Shown piece by piece: positions 11,724 through 23,080 of a DNA stretch of 64,000 bases (the stretch's first letter is position 1; each line of letters opens with the position of its first letter). The notes beneath the pieces were generated by a model. It did no database searches. It was not told the origin of the DNA and saw only the letters and a list, made by a program, of their open reading frames with translations. Position numbers and translations under genes: made by a program. The stretch lies in contig NJPS01000079.1 of assembly GCA_002946415.1 (NCBI GenBank), forward strand, positions 1,178,001 through 1,242,000, read 5' to 3'. The DNA is from Rutstroemia sp. NJR-2017a BVV2. Taxonomy: Eukaryota; Ascomycota; Leotiomycetes; Helotiales; Rutstroemiaceae.

Positions 11724-13278
11724 ATGACATCTGAAAGTGACCTGTTCCGAGTAATGATCATAGGAGCCGGTATGTCGAACATCGATATCTCACCAATGTT
11801 ATAATATTTGACTAGTACTCAAGGGTCGTCTGGACTGCTTACAGCTCAAGTACTCAAACGGGTCCGTATCTGATAGTATGCAATTTAAATTCCTCTTGCT
11901 AAAAAACAAATAGGCAAACATTCCATACACAATCTTTGAGCAGGACTCAAGTCTTATGCAAAGATCCCGCGATTGGAATTTTGGTATCTATTGGGCACAG
12001 TCTCGTCTCGATGAATGTCTTACAGCGAGATTGAAAGCACTTCTCTATTCTGTACAGACCGAGTAAGTTTTGCTAAATTCGAAGAAATTCTCCAGACCAG
12101 AAAGAACTGCATTAAAGATATTAAGCTCAACATACACCCCCAATGCCGCAAGTGTCCTACCAGTACATAACGGAGAAACCGGTTTGCTAATGAAGAATAT
12201 CCCTGCACCGTGGAGTCTGCGACTTCGAAGGAAAAAATGGCTTGAGCTACTAAGCCAAGATCTCGATATCCGCGTGCGTCCCCTTTTTCACCTTATCACT
12301 AATAATACCAAACTTATAGAATGCATAGTGGGGTAAACGACTTCAAGGAATTTCTCATAATGACAAGTCTGTTACATTGAAATTTGAGGATGGCACACAG
12401 GAAACAGGATGTCTCTTGATAGGAGCTGAAGGAGCCCACTCCCTAACTAGAGAATATCTGCTTGGGAAAGATGAGGCGCAGCTAATAGATTCCGATGTGG
12501 TTGTTACGGTCTCGTTGACAACTTTAGATAAGGAGGCTGCGCTGGCATTACGAAAATTGCATCCGAGATATTGTATTGTGGTCCATCCGAACGGGATGTT
12601 TGTTTGGGCGAGTAGTAAGTATACAACTACCTTGCCTGCAACCCTAAATCTGATACAAATACGCCTAAGTTCACGATTCCACGTCGGAAGATCCAGCGCA
12701 ATGGACATGGATGTTGATGCAAACATGGCGATCACCAGAATCTACTAATCTCCAAGGCACAGCTATCTTGGCCGAAATGAAGGAGAAGGGAAAAGACTTC
12801 GCCTCGCCTTTTCGGGAAGTATTTGCTGGTATTCCAGAGGGGGCAAGTGTGTGGCATAGTAGATTGAGCTATTGGCCGACAAAGAAATGGAATAACAGAG
12901 GTGGAAAGATTACATTGGTTGGAGATGCTGCTCATCCTATGACGTTCCGTTCGTTTTTGCCTTCCCTTACACGTTTTTTAATCTTTTTTAATGAATGAAT
13001 CAGTCCATACTGATGATACATAATTAGATCGAGGCCAGGGACTCGGCAATGCAATTGCAGATGCTGCTTCTTTTCAGCAGTATGTGAGGGAGATGAAACA
13101 ATATACAACAGAGGAACTTGCGGAGGCGGTAATGAAGTACGAGGAGGAACTTTGGCCGAGAGGGAATGAGGCCGTGATTGCGAGTAACGAAAATACGAAT
13201 ATGATTCATGACTGGGAAAGTCTGTGGAAGAGTCCGTTATTTGTTGAAGGATTGGCTAAGGATGAGAAGAAAGATTGA
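11724..13278 (+). CDS. FAD-dependent monooxygenase (UbiH/PHBH-like), seven exons
   Basis: Exons are 11724-11769, 11824-11861, 11914-12062, 12126-12273, 12329-12614, 12670-12948 and 13028-13278, giving 398 residues with all frames kept. The FAD dinucleotide motif IIGAGSSGLL lies at residues 12-21. LLIGAEGAHS is the DG-type motif that contacts both FAD and NAD(P)H, and LVGDAAHPM followed by HRGQGLGNAIADA is the GD motif and helix of class A flavoprotein monooxygenases. WTWMLMQTW in exon 6 is typical of fungal members. It would hydroxylate or epoxidise an aromatic or polyketide-like substrate using NAD(P)H and oxygen. It lies beside a dead acyltransferase and a dead membrane protein, so its pathway may no longer be complete. 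The intron 3 acceptor is AAG and the intron 6 donor GTTCGT, both usable. Confidence 0.88.
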
Positions 13279-14095
13279 GTAGTCTATATTCCTCACTTTT
13301 CATATTGTTTAATCCTATCTCTTCTCTAATATATTTCCGCAAAGTGACCGATAGGTTTACTCGAATGATGTTCCAGGAATGAAGATGAAATAGAATGGCT
13401 GTAGATTATCCTGAGCTGAGATGAATGATACTTAATACAATGTAAATATCAAAGAGCTTTGGTTCATGCTTGTTCTAGCAAACCACATGAACAACGCCAC
13501 TCTGATTGAAGAATATTCATTTTAAAAACTTTGCATGCCGGATGTATAGCGGTCAATGAAAGTGAGGCGTATCTAGAGCTCCGGTAGCTGCTCGTAACTT
13601 GCCAGTGCTTTTCTCGTGAGATATGATCATAAGATCATATTCTGCCAAAACAACTAACCACACATCGAGATTGCAAAATAGTGATGATCTATGTCCCATC
13701 AAAAGTGGTGATGCAAATTTATAGTTTGCGAAAGCAGAATATATATGCTTGTAGCATGACGATTACTTGTGGTCCAAAGCAATGAGGCGAGAATCGTTGT
13801 AAAGGTAAACAGCCTACGCCACAATTCATTGCATTCGGACTGCAGCAGAAATGTGTAGATATATTGGCCACTGTCATCACTTGATTACAGTTGATTATGA
13901 TAAGATAATGATGTTCTCATCCACCTTCGGAGCAAGAATCAAAATATCATTAGGCTGCCTCGAATGACAAAAATAGTATACAAGGAGGCTGCATTTGCAT
14001 TTCAAGGGAGATACGATCATCGGAACCAAAACTAGAATTTCACTGTCGATGCAGAAAGGGGGACATACCTTAAACCAACATTTACACACCGAAGA
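13279..14095. other. Intergenic stretch, nothing supported
   Basis: AT-rich DNA downstream of the monooxygenase. The open frames are short and show no motifs on either strand. Confidence 0.5.
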
Positions 14096-15895
14096 CTAAT
14101 TATCGGAATCAGGACTGGAATCCAAATCTGAATTCGAATGCGAATGCGAATCCGTATCTGTATCCGAATTCGAATCATCGTCTACCTTATACTCCTTATT
14201 CCCAAACGTATAGGGCGCCCTCTCCTTCTCTGACATCTGTGTAACGTCATAGGTATCACCACCCCGATGGTTTTTCTTAAACTTTGGATACTGTCCCTTG
14301 AATGTTAGCATTTGGCTCAGCAGGGACTGTCCTCAGAAAGCACCAACATACCTCAGTCTTCCAAGAAATCCTAGGTGCTTTCTTCGCAAACTTACAGACC
14401 TATTTAGAAAGGTTCAAACCTTCTAATCAATACCTCCAACCTTATCTAATAGGATAAGTACTACGCCATAAGCCTCTGTAGCCCGAACAATTTCAGGTAC
14501 ACAGTTGAGTTTGAAGTCAGTCGCCACATGGAGCATGAAGTCGAGGAAAACAAGGTGAGTAGACCGACGTTATCCGGTAGTGGGGATATAGTACCGATGG
14601 AACCGATTTCGTGGAGCATTTCGATGGCGGTAATGTACATTATACCTAGCACATCAAGTAATTTGCCGGTTTCTTCGGAGTCATTATTCACTGGTGAATA
14701 TATATGTCAGATTGGGGGTAAATCATAGAAACTGTGGGGAGTAAGGAGAGGAAGCATTCGGAGAGGATGAAGGGCAACATACTCATCAACTGCATATGGT
14801 CTCCCATTCGTAGGTACAAAGTAAGCGCTTCGACGTGGCCCATTTCTTGACTGGTGAGATGTCCTTCTTGAAAATGAGGGTATTGAACTCAGCAAGCTGT
14901 TCGTGTCAGAGTTTGTTCTAGAAAGCAGCTTGCTGCTAGGAAGAATTGACTTGCCGTATTTTACAATACTTCCTTAATTCCATAGCCTGTGATGTCATTG
15001 TAGATGTACATGCCATGCACATCCTGATCGCGTTTGTCGACCTCCTCATGGATTTTGGCGAATTTCTTTCCTCCTAATTTAGTAACGGGGAAGCCCTCAT
15101 CAGTAACGACTCTTGGAGGCGCGGCTACGTCGTTCTCCGTGTCTTTGTCCTCGTCCTTGTCTTTTTCGTCATTCCACCCCGTCCGCCATCTTCTTCAGCA
15201 TTTCCTATGGCCGGAATGATTGCCTTCACCTCTTCTGCTGTCCAAGGTCTGTGTTTCTCATAATGCTCTCTGCACTTATCCACCCCCCCTCGAATGGCTT
15301 CGAAACTTCCGTAATTTGCTGCTGTAGCTCCGACTTCGTCAAGACCTTCGCCCCATCTTGTTCTTTTTCGTGTACCAGAGTCTGTACTGCAATATTCCTC
15401 TCCCTCTGAATTATGTTTAGAGCTTTTTGTAAATGACGCCTTGCTTCACTATTCTCTTTCTTTGTGTAGTCATCTACACCCAAGATCGCCTTCGCCTCTT
15501 CCTCCGTCAATTTACCCTCGTCCACAAACTTTTGTCTGGCTTCGTCCATTGTGTGAAGGAATGGCTTTGATGCCTCGTCTGTAATGCGCCTTGCTTCACC
15601 GATACATAAAGCCTTATTGCCGAGAGCTTCCGTCACCGCCTTAAACCTCACATTCGCTATGCCGTCCAAAATCTCCTTCAGTGATCCGGGTAGAACTTGT
15701 TCTTCCTCTTCATTTCCGCCATCCTCTTCGTCCCTGTCTTCAGAGGTTGGCCATTTGATGAAGATGATCTCGGTTGTTGTGGAATCGGCAGCCTAAGAAA
15801 GACATAATTTCGAAGTCACTGATAGAAGAGGAAGTGCATACCAAATTAAGGTCTGAGTATCTGTACTTTGCAGCAGAAGGAGCACCTTGGGTCAT
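14096..15895 (-). pseudogene. Unknown gene with split reading frames (acidic, Lys/Glu-rich protein)
   Basis: A coding-like path on the minus strand starts at ATG 15895 (MTQGAPSAAKYRYSDLNL), crosses a 49-nt intron (15793-15841) and continues from 15792 through an acidic, helical segment to 15290. There a run of seven G (plus strand C at 15283-15289) appears one base short. One base more restores the frame into VDKCREHYEKHRPWTAEEV. A second shift is needed near 15177-15185 to enter GWNDEKDKDEDKDTEND, which then runs to an intron at about 14898-14970 and LAEFNTLIFKKDISP. A last block (14311-14096) ends in an Asp/Ser/His-rich tail. An upstream frame MPPKRKARPADTDFD (about 15975) may be the original start. 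No family is recognised. Both shifts are at homopolymers, so sequencing error is possible. Confidence 0.4.
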
Positions 15896-15979
15896 GCCTT
15901 CGGTTGTTTTCTTTGTAGCTGTGTCGTAATGTCAAAGTCTGTATCTGCGGGGCGCGCTTTCCTTTTTGGAGGCATTTGA

Positions 15980-17298
15980 AACGCTGTCGGTGATACTCTG
16001 AGTTGTTTGGGACAAATGAATACTTGCGGGTTGTCCACTTGTATGGTCCATAGTGTTGAATCGCGTCGAAATAGCACGTGAACGCGTTCTACAGTAACTA
16101 CGAAGGTCTAGCACCGCCACGTTAATGTGGCACGTGATTCCAGACCCTCTGTGGCCAACGTTAAAAGTTTACCCGCAAGTGACTTCAGCCTTACCGGTGT
16201 TTTCGTAGCTCCAGCCTTTCTTGGCGACATGGATCCAAGTCACCCGTACGAAGCTTGAATATTACACTTTCAACATCACTCACAATACCAACTCTGACAG
16301 GAAGTCTAACTTAAGGAATCACAATACGAAATATCGAATACGAACCATCTGACGGGCAGATCTTTAGATGCTAAGGAACCTGCCCACTCAGTTTGTAACT
16401 TCCAACACCCCAGCTCAGAACACAAAAATGGATAACTCTGCATAATTGAGTATGAACCCCCGCTTCTGTCCTTGCAAATATCACAGAAACAGAGCTATCC
16501 TGCCGCTTATCCACACTAATTCCATCGACTTTGTTTTTCGAACATATTTAAATAGAGACGCTGAATTGAGGACTGTCGTTCAATATTTCCTTGAACATGT
16601 GCAGGGAACAGTTACATTGGCATAACTCAGATATTTATTGCTATATTTTTGAGAAGTCACATCAATCCAGTCAACAAACTGACTTATGACCTGTAAGATT
16701 AATATATTTCCATCAGAAACACGGGGCAGATCGGAAATGGAAGACCTGCCAACCATTATGCACCACTCTTTCCAGAAAACAGCCCCGACCGGCGGGGAAA
16801 GACCCTTGGATGAATTGAAAATGGTGATACCAAGAATGCTATGCGCCGTAGAAGTGCAGATAATGACTTACAATCTTCAGCCCCAGGTCCCTATATCACG
16901 AATTTCTTCTCAACGCTTCTCACCGCCTGTGGTCAGCAAGGACACTGTCGGCCTTGGAATGCAACTCCATTAATGCAGGTCTCCAAATAGGACTTCTGCT
17001 GGGAAACTATTTCATCCATCGTAGTTAACTTCATGTCGTGAAGGGATAAAATATATGAGGAAGTTTGGAAGTAGTCTACATCCAGGAAGGAAGGGGCTGC
17101 AAGTGGTTGTCTTTGTTATCATAATTGAGGTTTGGATAGTCTTTTTGTGTGGCTGTGTACGCCTCTTCCCGTCCTTGGCCAATATTTTCCTAATATCTCG
17201 TCTTCTAGGAAATACCTGTTATAATTAGGTAAGCGTCACTCTGCTGTAGGAAATGAGATCTCTTTTCAACTGTTGTATTTATCGGCTCCGATAAAAGC
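15980..17298. other. Intergenic stretch, nothing supported
   Basis: No frame with motif support or believable exon structure. Short frames (for example 16686-16973) are not convincing. Confidence 0.45.
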
Positions 17299-18470
17299 TC
17301 ACTTCTTCTTTGTCACTATCTTGTTCATCCTCGAAGTCACTTCTCCATCATCCCCACCAAACGCAACATGATGCTCGCTTGGGCCGCGCTCTTCCGTCGT
17401 AGAAGACAGCTGCAACAAAAATTTATTTACAACATCTTCTTTCGAAGTCTCTGATTGATCAAGAAACTGCTGTGTAGTCAATATTGGTTTCGTCCTGATG
17501 CGTTCTCGTCTAATACAGATTATACAACCTGCCACTGTTTCGGCATGTGTTTTGGCATGCCTGAGCAAAAGTACAGCCACAGTGTTCTCAACTTTTTTAG
17601 AAGCTCTCGATTTGAGACTAATCGCCAGCATTTTCAAAGTCGGCGGATATTTCTTTCAGCCCGTTATTTTCCCTGATAGAAAAGCAACCTTCGCAGAATG
17701 CTCGAGTTGCTTCCGAATCGAGTAGCAGTTCCGGAAACTTGTCAGTAATACTTGGAGGCGCCGGCTGAAAAGGATCGAATGAGGATCTAGATGACAGTTC
17801 ACGCGTATTTGACCCATAATTCTCTACGGAAGACACCGAGGATTCATCCAGGACAATCTCTTCACGATTTCCAAAACCTTCACCTCCAGGGTTGCGTTCA
17901 GAATCTTGGTGCTCAAGCTCCTAGGGTATCTTCTGGTTGCCTAGAAGACTGGCCATCATCGTGGGAGCTTCACTAGGTTCAAAAAAGGAAGTGAAGACGG
18001 CGGTGAGCTTGCCAGGTTGTTGCAGATTGATAGCGTCCAACAGCGTCTTGGCTGTAGGCACCTCACCGCTGATGACAGAGTCGATGGGCAGAAGTTGGGG
18101 GATGTCGAATGCGGGATCCTAACGCGTATTGACGTTGCGCTGCGGCAGCTTCGGCACATCGAAAGCAGGAATGTATTTTGTGTGATTGGTTTGCACGACT
18201 GGCTGCGTGTCTAGACCACGAGCGGTGTGGAGCATAGAGGGTTCTTGACTTAGGAAACGGAATACAGTCAGGGTAATGCGGCAGATGAGCTGAATAGAAG
18301 AGAGAAGACGCAGCGCCTGGGTGACGGCACCGCGCGTTGCAGATATACTGAGATAAGCAGTTAGTTCAAGTGGAGTTAGCCCCCTGTAGGAAGATGATCT
18401 CGCTGTGTTAACGGCCTAGCTCCTCGCGGGGACTAGTTATTTCAGCTGGAAGTTGCATTTGATAGATTTT
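17299..18470 (-). pseudogene. Degenerate unknown gene with in-frame TAG stops
   Basis: From about 18470 down the minus strand, a protein-like frame (MQLPAEITSPREELG) changes frame once near 18415. It then runs through SSYRGLTPLELTAYL and IPAFDVPKLPQ, is stopped by TAG near 18120, and continues in the same frame as DPAFDIPQLLPIDSV. It is stopped by a second TAG near 17921 and continues to 17618. A further block (17637-17299, Lys/Arg-rich) lies in another frame. Continuity of composition across both TAG codons argues that they replace CAG (Gln), a C-to-T change. I recognise no family. Plus-strand frames over the same DNA look like shadows. Confidence 0.4.
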
Positions 18471-18990
18471 GAAGTGAAACTGAGAGTCTTACAAATGGAG
18501 GTCTCGAGAATCGTACAATTACTCTGCACTCTGCACTCTGCAGAGTACAGAGCCGAACCGTCGAAGACAAGGAAAGCATATTGAATGATACATATAAGCA
18601 CCTAGCAAAGTAAGATCAACCGTACTCAAAGATGCATAGGCCAAGTTAAACGACGCTGAGTAGTTGAAGATAGAAAGAGTAGATGCTGGTAGAGCTAACT
18701 TTGGAGTTAATCCTTCGTTCAACCTATTGCAAGATCTGTGATCAATCATTCATTTACAGGACTGCAGGTAAGCTTATTTATTTATGCAACCTAATTTATG
18801 AAGTTGAATGACATTATATTATGTTTACTTTGCATGAAGCTGAAAATCCCAATCAAAGCAAGTGAAATAATACGAAGCCTAGGAAGAGGCACATTTGGAT
18901 TATCCATGCAAAAGGACTTACGATGACAGATTGGCTATATTGTCTATCTTCTACCAACGATTCCAAACCACTATAAAGCTGAGAAAAGTA

Positions 18991-18997
18991 TATAAAA
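18991..18997 (+). promoter_or_regulatory. Candidate TATA box of the small secreted protein gene
   Basis: TATAAAA lies 160 bp upstream of the ATG at 19151 and is followed by a C/A- and CT-rich leader, the usual layout of strongly expressed fungal genes. Confidence 0.4.
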
Positions 18998-19150
18998 TCA
19001 CATATCACCCAAGCAATCTTCTTTTCACATCATCCATCATCCAGCATACTTCACTCACATACAATTCAGCTGCAATTTATCACCACTATCACCTCCCAAT
19101 CACAATCACAACTATAAACACAACAAACCTTCCTGGCCCAAGTCAAAATC

Positions 19151-19549
19151 ATGAAGTCTATCTCTATCCTTCCAGCTTTTATAGTTCTTTGTGCCACCAG
19201 TGCTCTCGCAGATAATTGTACGCCTGGGCTGAACTACTGCGGCTCTACGCTTTTGCAAGTTGGTTCGTATTCTTTCTTCTCTCCTCCTTCCTTTCTCTTT
19301 TTCTTTTCTTCGCCGCCTTTTCCCCGGCCCATCCTCTCCTTTCCCTTCATTCTTCACTAACCCCCAAAGATAGGTAACTACCAAGCTCAAATCGACCAAG
19401 CACTTTCTGACGCCGGTGTCGCCAATATCAACGGTGGAAAAGCTGATTTATTTAATTGTATTGGGGGAAATAATGGAGTGATTAGGTTCCTTCAATCTTG
19501 TAATGGATGTATCAATGCGGGAAGGGGAAACAGTGATTTTTGCGATTAG
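19151..19549 (+). CDS. Small cysteine-rich secreted protein (effector candidate), two exons
   Basis: Exons 19151-19262 and 19374-19549 are joined across a 111-nt pyrimidine-rich intron and give 95 residues. Residues 1-20 form a signal peptide (MKSISILPAFIVLCATSALA). The mature part of about 75 residues has six cysteines, as NC..YC early, one central, then SC, GC and FC at the end. That number would allow three disulfides. The CTPGLNYCG start of the mature region looks like a recurring theme in small secreted ascomycete proteins, which I recall but could not search. The role is unknown, but size, secretion and cysteine count fit an apoplastic effector or a secreted antimicrobial-type protein. 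The stop follows the last cysteine by one residue. Confidence 0.75.
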
Positions 19550-19979
19550 AGGATGGTCTGTCTCTCTAATTAGAGGATGGGAATTGGGTGGAAGTAGAAG
19601 GCAGGGAAAGGAAGGTTGATGTTAGAAGTAGGGGGGATATGAGAAAGATTGATTTCGTGGAAGTGAACGGTGGATGGATGGATATTTTGGAACATAGGAT
19701 TTTTGACGTCGCTCGTTTGTAACTAGCTTGCTCTATATGACAATAGATCATATAGTCCTCTTTCTGAATATCTCAGGAAGAGTTTCCACTCCTTTTTGTT
19801 CTTTCATTCCTGTCTTCTATCTTTAGTCCTACCTTGTGTGGATGAATTGAAGCTTTATCTACATCAGCTCACTACTGAATTCAAGAGAAATAGAGTGAAG
19901 GCTTGCTAGAGATATTTGTTGGTTCATATAGCTTAGAATCTCGGGTCTATCTTTAGTCTTCTCCCTTATCCTACGTCCT

Positions 19980-21693
19980 TCAGGACTTCTTTTTATTCGT
20001 AGCAATTTGCTTCTTATATTGCCTTGACACAATGAGCCAACAGGCTAAGATCAAGATAGGAAGTGAACCCACAACTACACTGGTGTAGTTCATACTTTGC
20101 ACCGTGATGGGCATAGAATAAGGGAAGCTGAAGAAGATAATCGCAAATATGAGCCAAGCTACCGTTATGCCATTGACCAGCCATCCCCAGGCTCCCATAT
20201 GAAACTCGCCCTTAAACATGTTGGCCCTCCCTGTTAGCATATTTGTGCCGATGGGAAACAAAAAAGCGATGTTGTTTATTGTGACCGCTGACCCAAGCAT
20301 GCTGTTGAAAGCGGTGCTGCTGCCAAGGTAGATGCAACCCAGGGCGGCTATAACAGCAGTAACGAGAAGCTGTGCATTGAATGGGACCCCGTAGTGGGTG
20401 CTAACCCGTGACCAAGTAGAGGACCATGGCATCGCACCATCTCGCGAGAACGCCCATAGGACACGGCCAGTAGACAGCTGAGAACTGATCGTAGTCGGTC
20501 CCAGTACGATAAAATGGATGAATGTTAGACCAAATGCACCGCCGGCTGACTGGGTAACCTGACGGAACAGCTCTGCAAGAGGTAAACCAGTATTGGTGAT
20601 GCTAAGGGCGGAGTAATCTTGAACGCAGAACATGAGAGCAATGATATATGAAAGACCGGTAACGAACGCAATGGTAAGGGTGATGGCAATGGCCAGGGGT
20701 GCGTTGCGTGAAGGCTACGTAGCATCAATACTCGTTTTCAAGATGACTTTAGTTTGAACCTGAAATAACTCACGTTTGGCATCTCCTCTGTGATATGCGC
20801 AATTCCGTCAAGGCCGCCCAAGCTGTATAAGGGATTGACCAAGCCAGTGATGAAGCAGATGATGTTGTTCTCCCAGCCTGTATTATTGATCCAAGTCTTG
20901 AAGACAAATTTGGAATTCTGATGTGAAGGCGCACAAGCGAGAACAGTGACGAGCACCACAAACCATCCAATCTGGACATAGAATAATGCAAATTTGTTGA
21001 TTGCTGGAATTAACCTATTGCCAAAGAGAACTATGCTCGCTGTGATGATGTTCAGTCCCTGGTATATGATGAACGTCTGCCAACGCTGGATCACCAGATC
21101 CGGGAGATAGAGCGCAATGAGGGACATCATCGTCTGGGCATATATTAAGGCTGTTGACGATGTGGTAAAAATCCCTGGAGAGATGAGAATTAGCTTTTCG
21201 TAGATTTTTGCATGCGAAAGTCACTGTCACTAACATCCCAAGACCGTGAACCATCCAGTAAAGAAGCTCAGAATAGCGCTCGACTTCTTTGGTGCGACTT
21301 CGGCTATCCAGTGATACATGCCGCCTTCAGTGGGGTAACTGGATACGAACTCGGCAAGCGAGGCTCCAAGAAAGGATTGAAGTATAGTAACCAGTATGAA
21401 GCCATATATAATAGCACCAGGGCCACCTGCGTTGATCTCGGTGACAATACCTAGACCCAATCCTGTCCAAGAAACCGTCGCCGTAGAAGCGAGACCAATG
21501 AGTGACAGGATGGTGAAGTGGCGCTTCAACTCCTGCTTATGACCTGGCTGGCATATTAGCGACCACACTCTTGTTCAGTGTACGAGTTGTACTAACCCAG
21601 TTGAGCGAGTCGCAACTCGTCAGCATTAATAGCATGGTCTTTTGGATGACTGGAGACTATCGCCACCTTCTCCATACCGAGGGTGTCTTCCAT
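19980..21693 (-). CDS. Amino-acid/choline/GABA-type permease (APC superfamily), four exons
   Basis: Exons are 21693-21597, 21543-21235, 21174-20774 and 20714-19980, giving 513 residues with all joins in frame and introns of 53-60 nt. The cytosolic N-terminus ends in DADELRLAQLG-like sequence (here NADELRLAQLG). It is followed by SLIGLASTATVSWTGLGLGIV (TM1) and FLGASLAEFVSSYPTEGGMYHW, the signature region of fungal APC permeases of the choline/GABA/amino-acid group. About 12 hydrophobic helices follow, and the tail is short and basic (KKQIATNKKKS). It would import a small amino compound by proton symport at the plasma membrane. The start was placed at 21693 because the ATG directly precedes the conserved N-terminal region; the frame is open further upstream. 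Confidence 0.87.
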
Positions 21694-21981
21694 TAGCTCA
21701 GAGTGCTCCAAGTTAGGAATAAAACAGCAAAGCCAGTATTCAACTGGGATTAGTTGAAGATCTGATTCAGAAACACTCCGGCCTGTGAAATGCGGATCGA
21801 CTGTGCTGCTTGGAATACTGGCTTCAAAAAACTCGAACACAATTTTGGCTCCTAAGGCAAAGGATTGGCAATATCTTTTACGATCAGCGTAGAAATTGCA
21901 CAACTCTCCGGATAGAGAGGCTTTTATCGATGAATTTGAAATTGTTGACGGCAACGAATCGTTTGGTGAAGACACAAGCAA

Positions 21982-23080
21982 TTTCTGCTAGTAATAAACA
22001 CCACCGTGATACAGAAGATATCTCCTAGAATGCGTGTTTTTATACCGCACCTACCAAGATAGAGTCGGACGCAGAAGTGCCGGGCAGCCTCGAAATACAC
22101 CGCTAATCGCGGACCCCAGCACCTTTCCCTAGAGGGGACACCGCGTTAGGTCCTCGGTGGTTAAAACCCGGAAGATTAGGGAGGGGAATTACAAGGGATG
22201 CTGCGTGAATGCGGGGTTAGAAGTAAGATTAGCTCAATTGAGCAGCCGAGCCCTTATGGGCGTTGACGGCAAAGTAACATTAAAGTAACGTTGTAATATC
22301 GAGCCAAGCCAGAGGCAGAGGCACGAAGCGCATGCACAAAATTGGAGCATCCGGTTCGCGCCGTGCCTAGGTCCAGCAGAATGCGCTAGAAGCTGTTGAA
22401 TACTAGCTTTGAATAGACGCAGTTACAGAATTTTACGCAAGTGCGGGTCCAACTCCCATAAGGTTAACGCCTCTAAAATGCGATGTCAAAGTCATATTCG
22501 GTTTGGCAGGTTACGTTTGTCGCTACCTCCACCACTATGGTGTTCTTGCCAATTGTTTTGAAATCTCCCCTGCCCCGGCCCCCCCACCCTAGGCATCTGC
22601 AATCCTATTCTAACATCCTATTCTAACACTGAGTCCTAAATCATATATTGCTTTACAATATTGAGATAACTTTCCAGTAAAGCTACTTATTCAAATGACC
22701 CACAAAGTCGTCCAGCAAAACAACTCAAGTTGCCTCAGGACCGAAGGAGAGAGGTATCCATCAACAATGTATTTTACTATATCATTACGTTTTCATACGA
22801 CGAACCAAGCTGTGTGTGTACACCCAGGAGTTTTTCCGACAAATATTATTCGAGGTTACAAATGAGGTGATTCCTGCAGTGAGCAATGTTGCAGTAGGTG
22901 GCTGCCTGGGTGGAGAAACATACACATTCTTTCAGCTTGCCAAGGTTGTTCAGTCATCATACGTCCCATGTGCGTGGGGCTGAGTGAAGCTGAATGACTG
23001 AACCACACCATAATATTTTCTCGGCCTTATCTGAATTCAAGCCTATCGACCTACAAAGGCCAGCTCAAATTCGTATAACG
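21982..23080. other. Intergenic stretch, nothing supported
   Basis: About 1.1 kb between divergently oriented genes (permease on minus, NACHT protein on plus). It presumably holds both promoters; no discrete element is recognisable. Confidence 0.5.
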
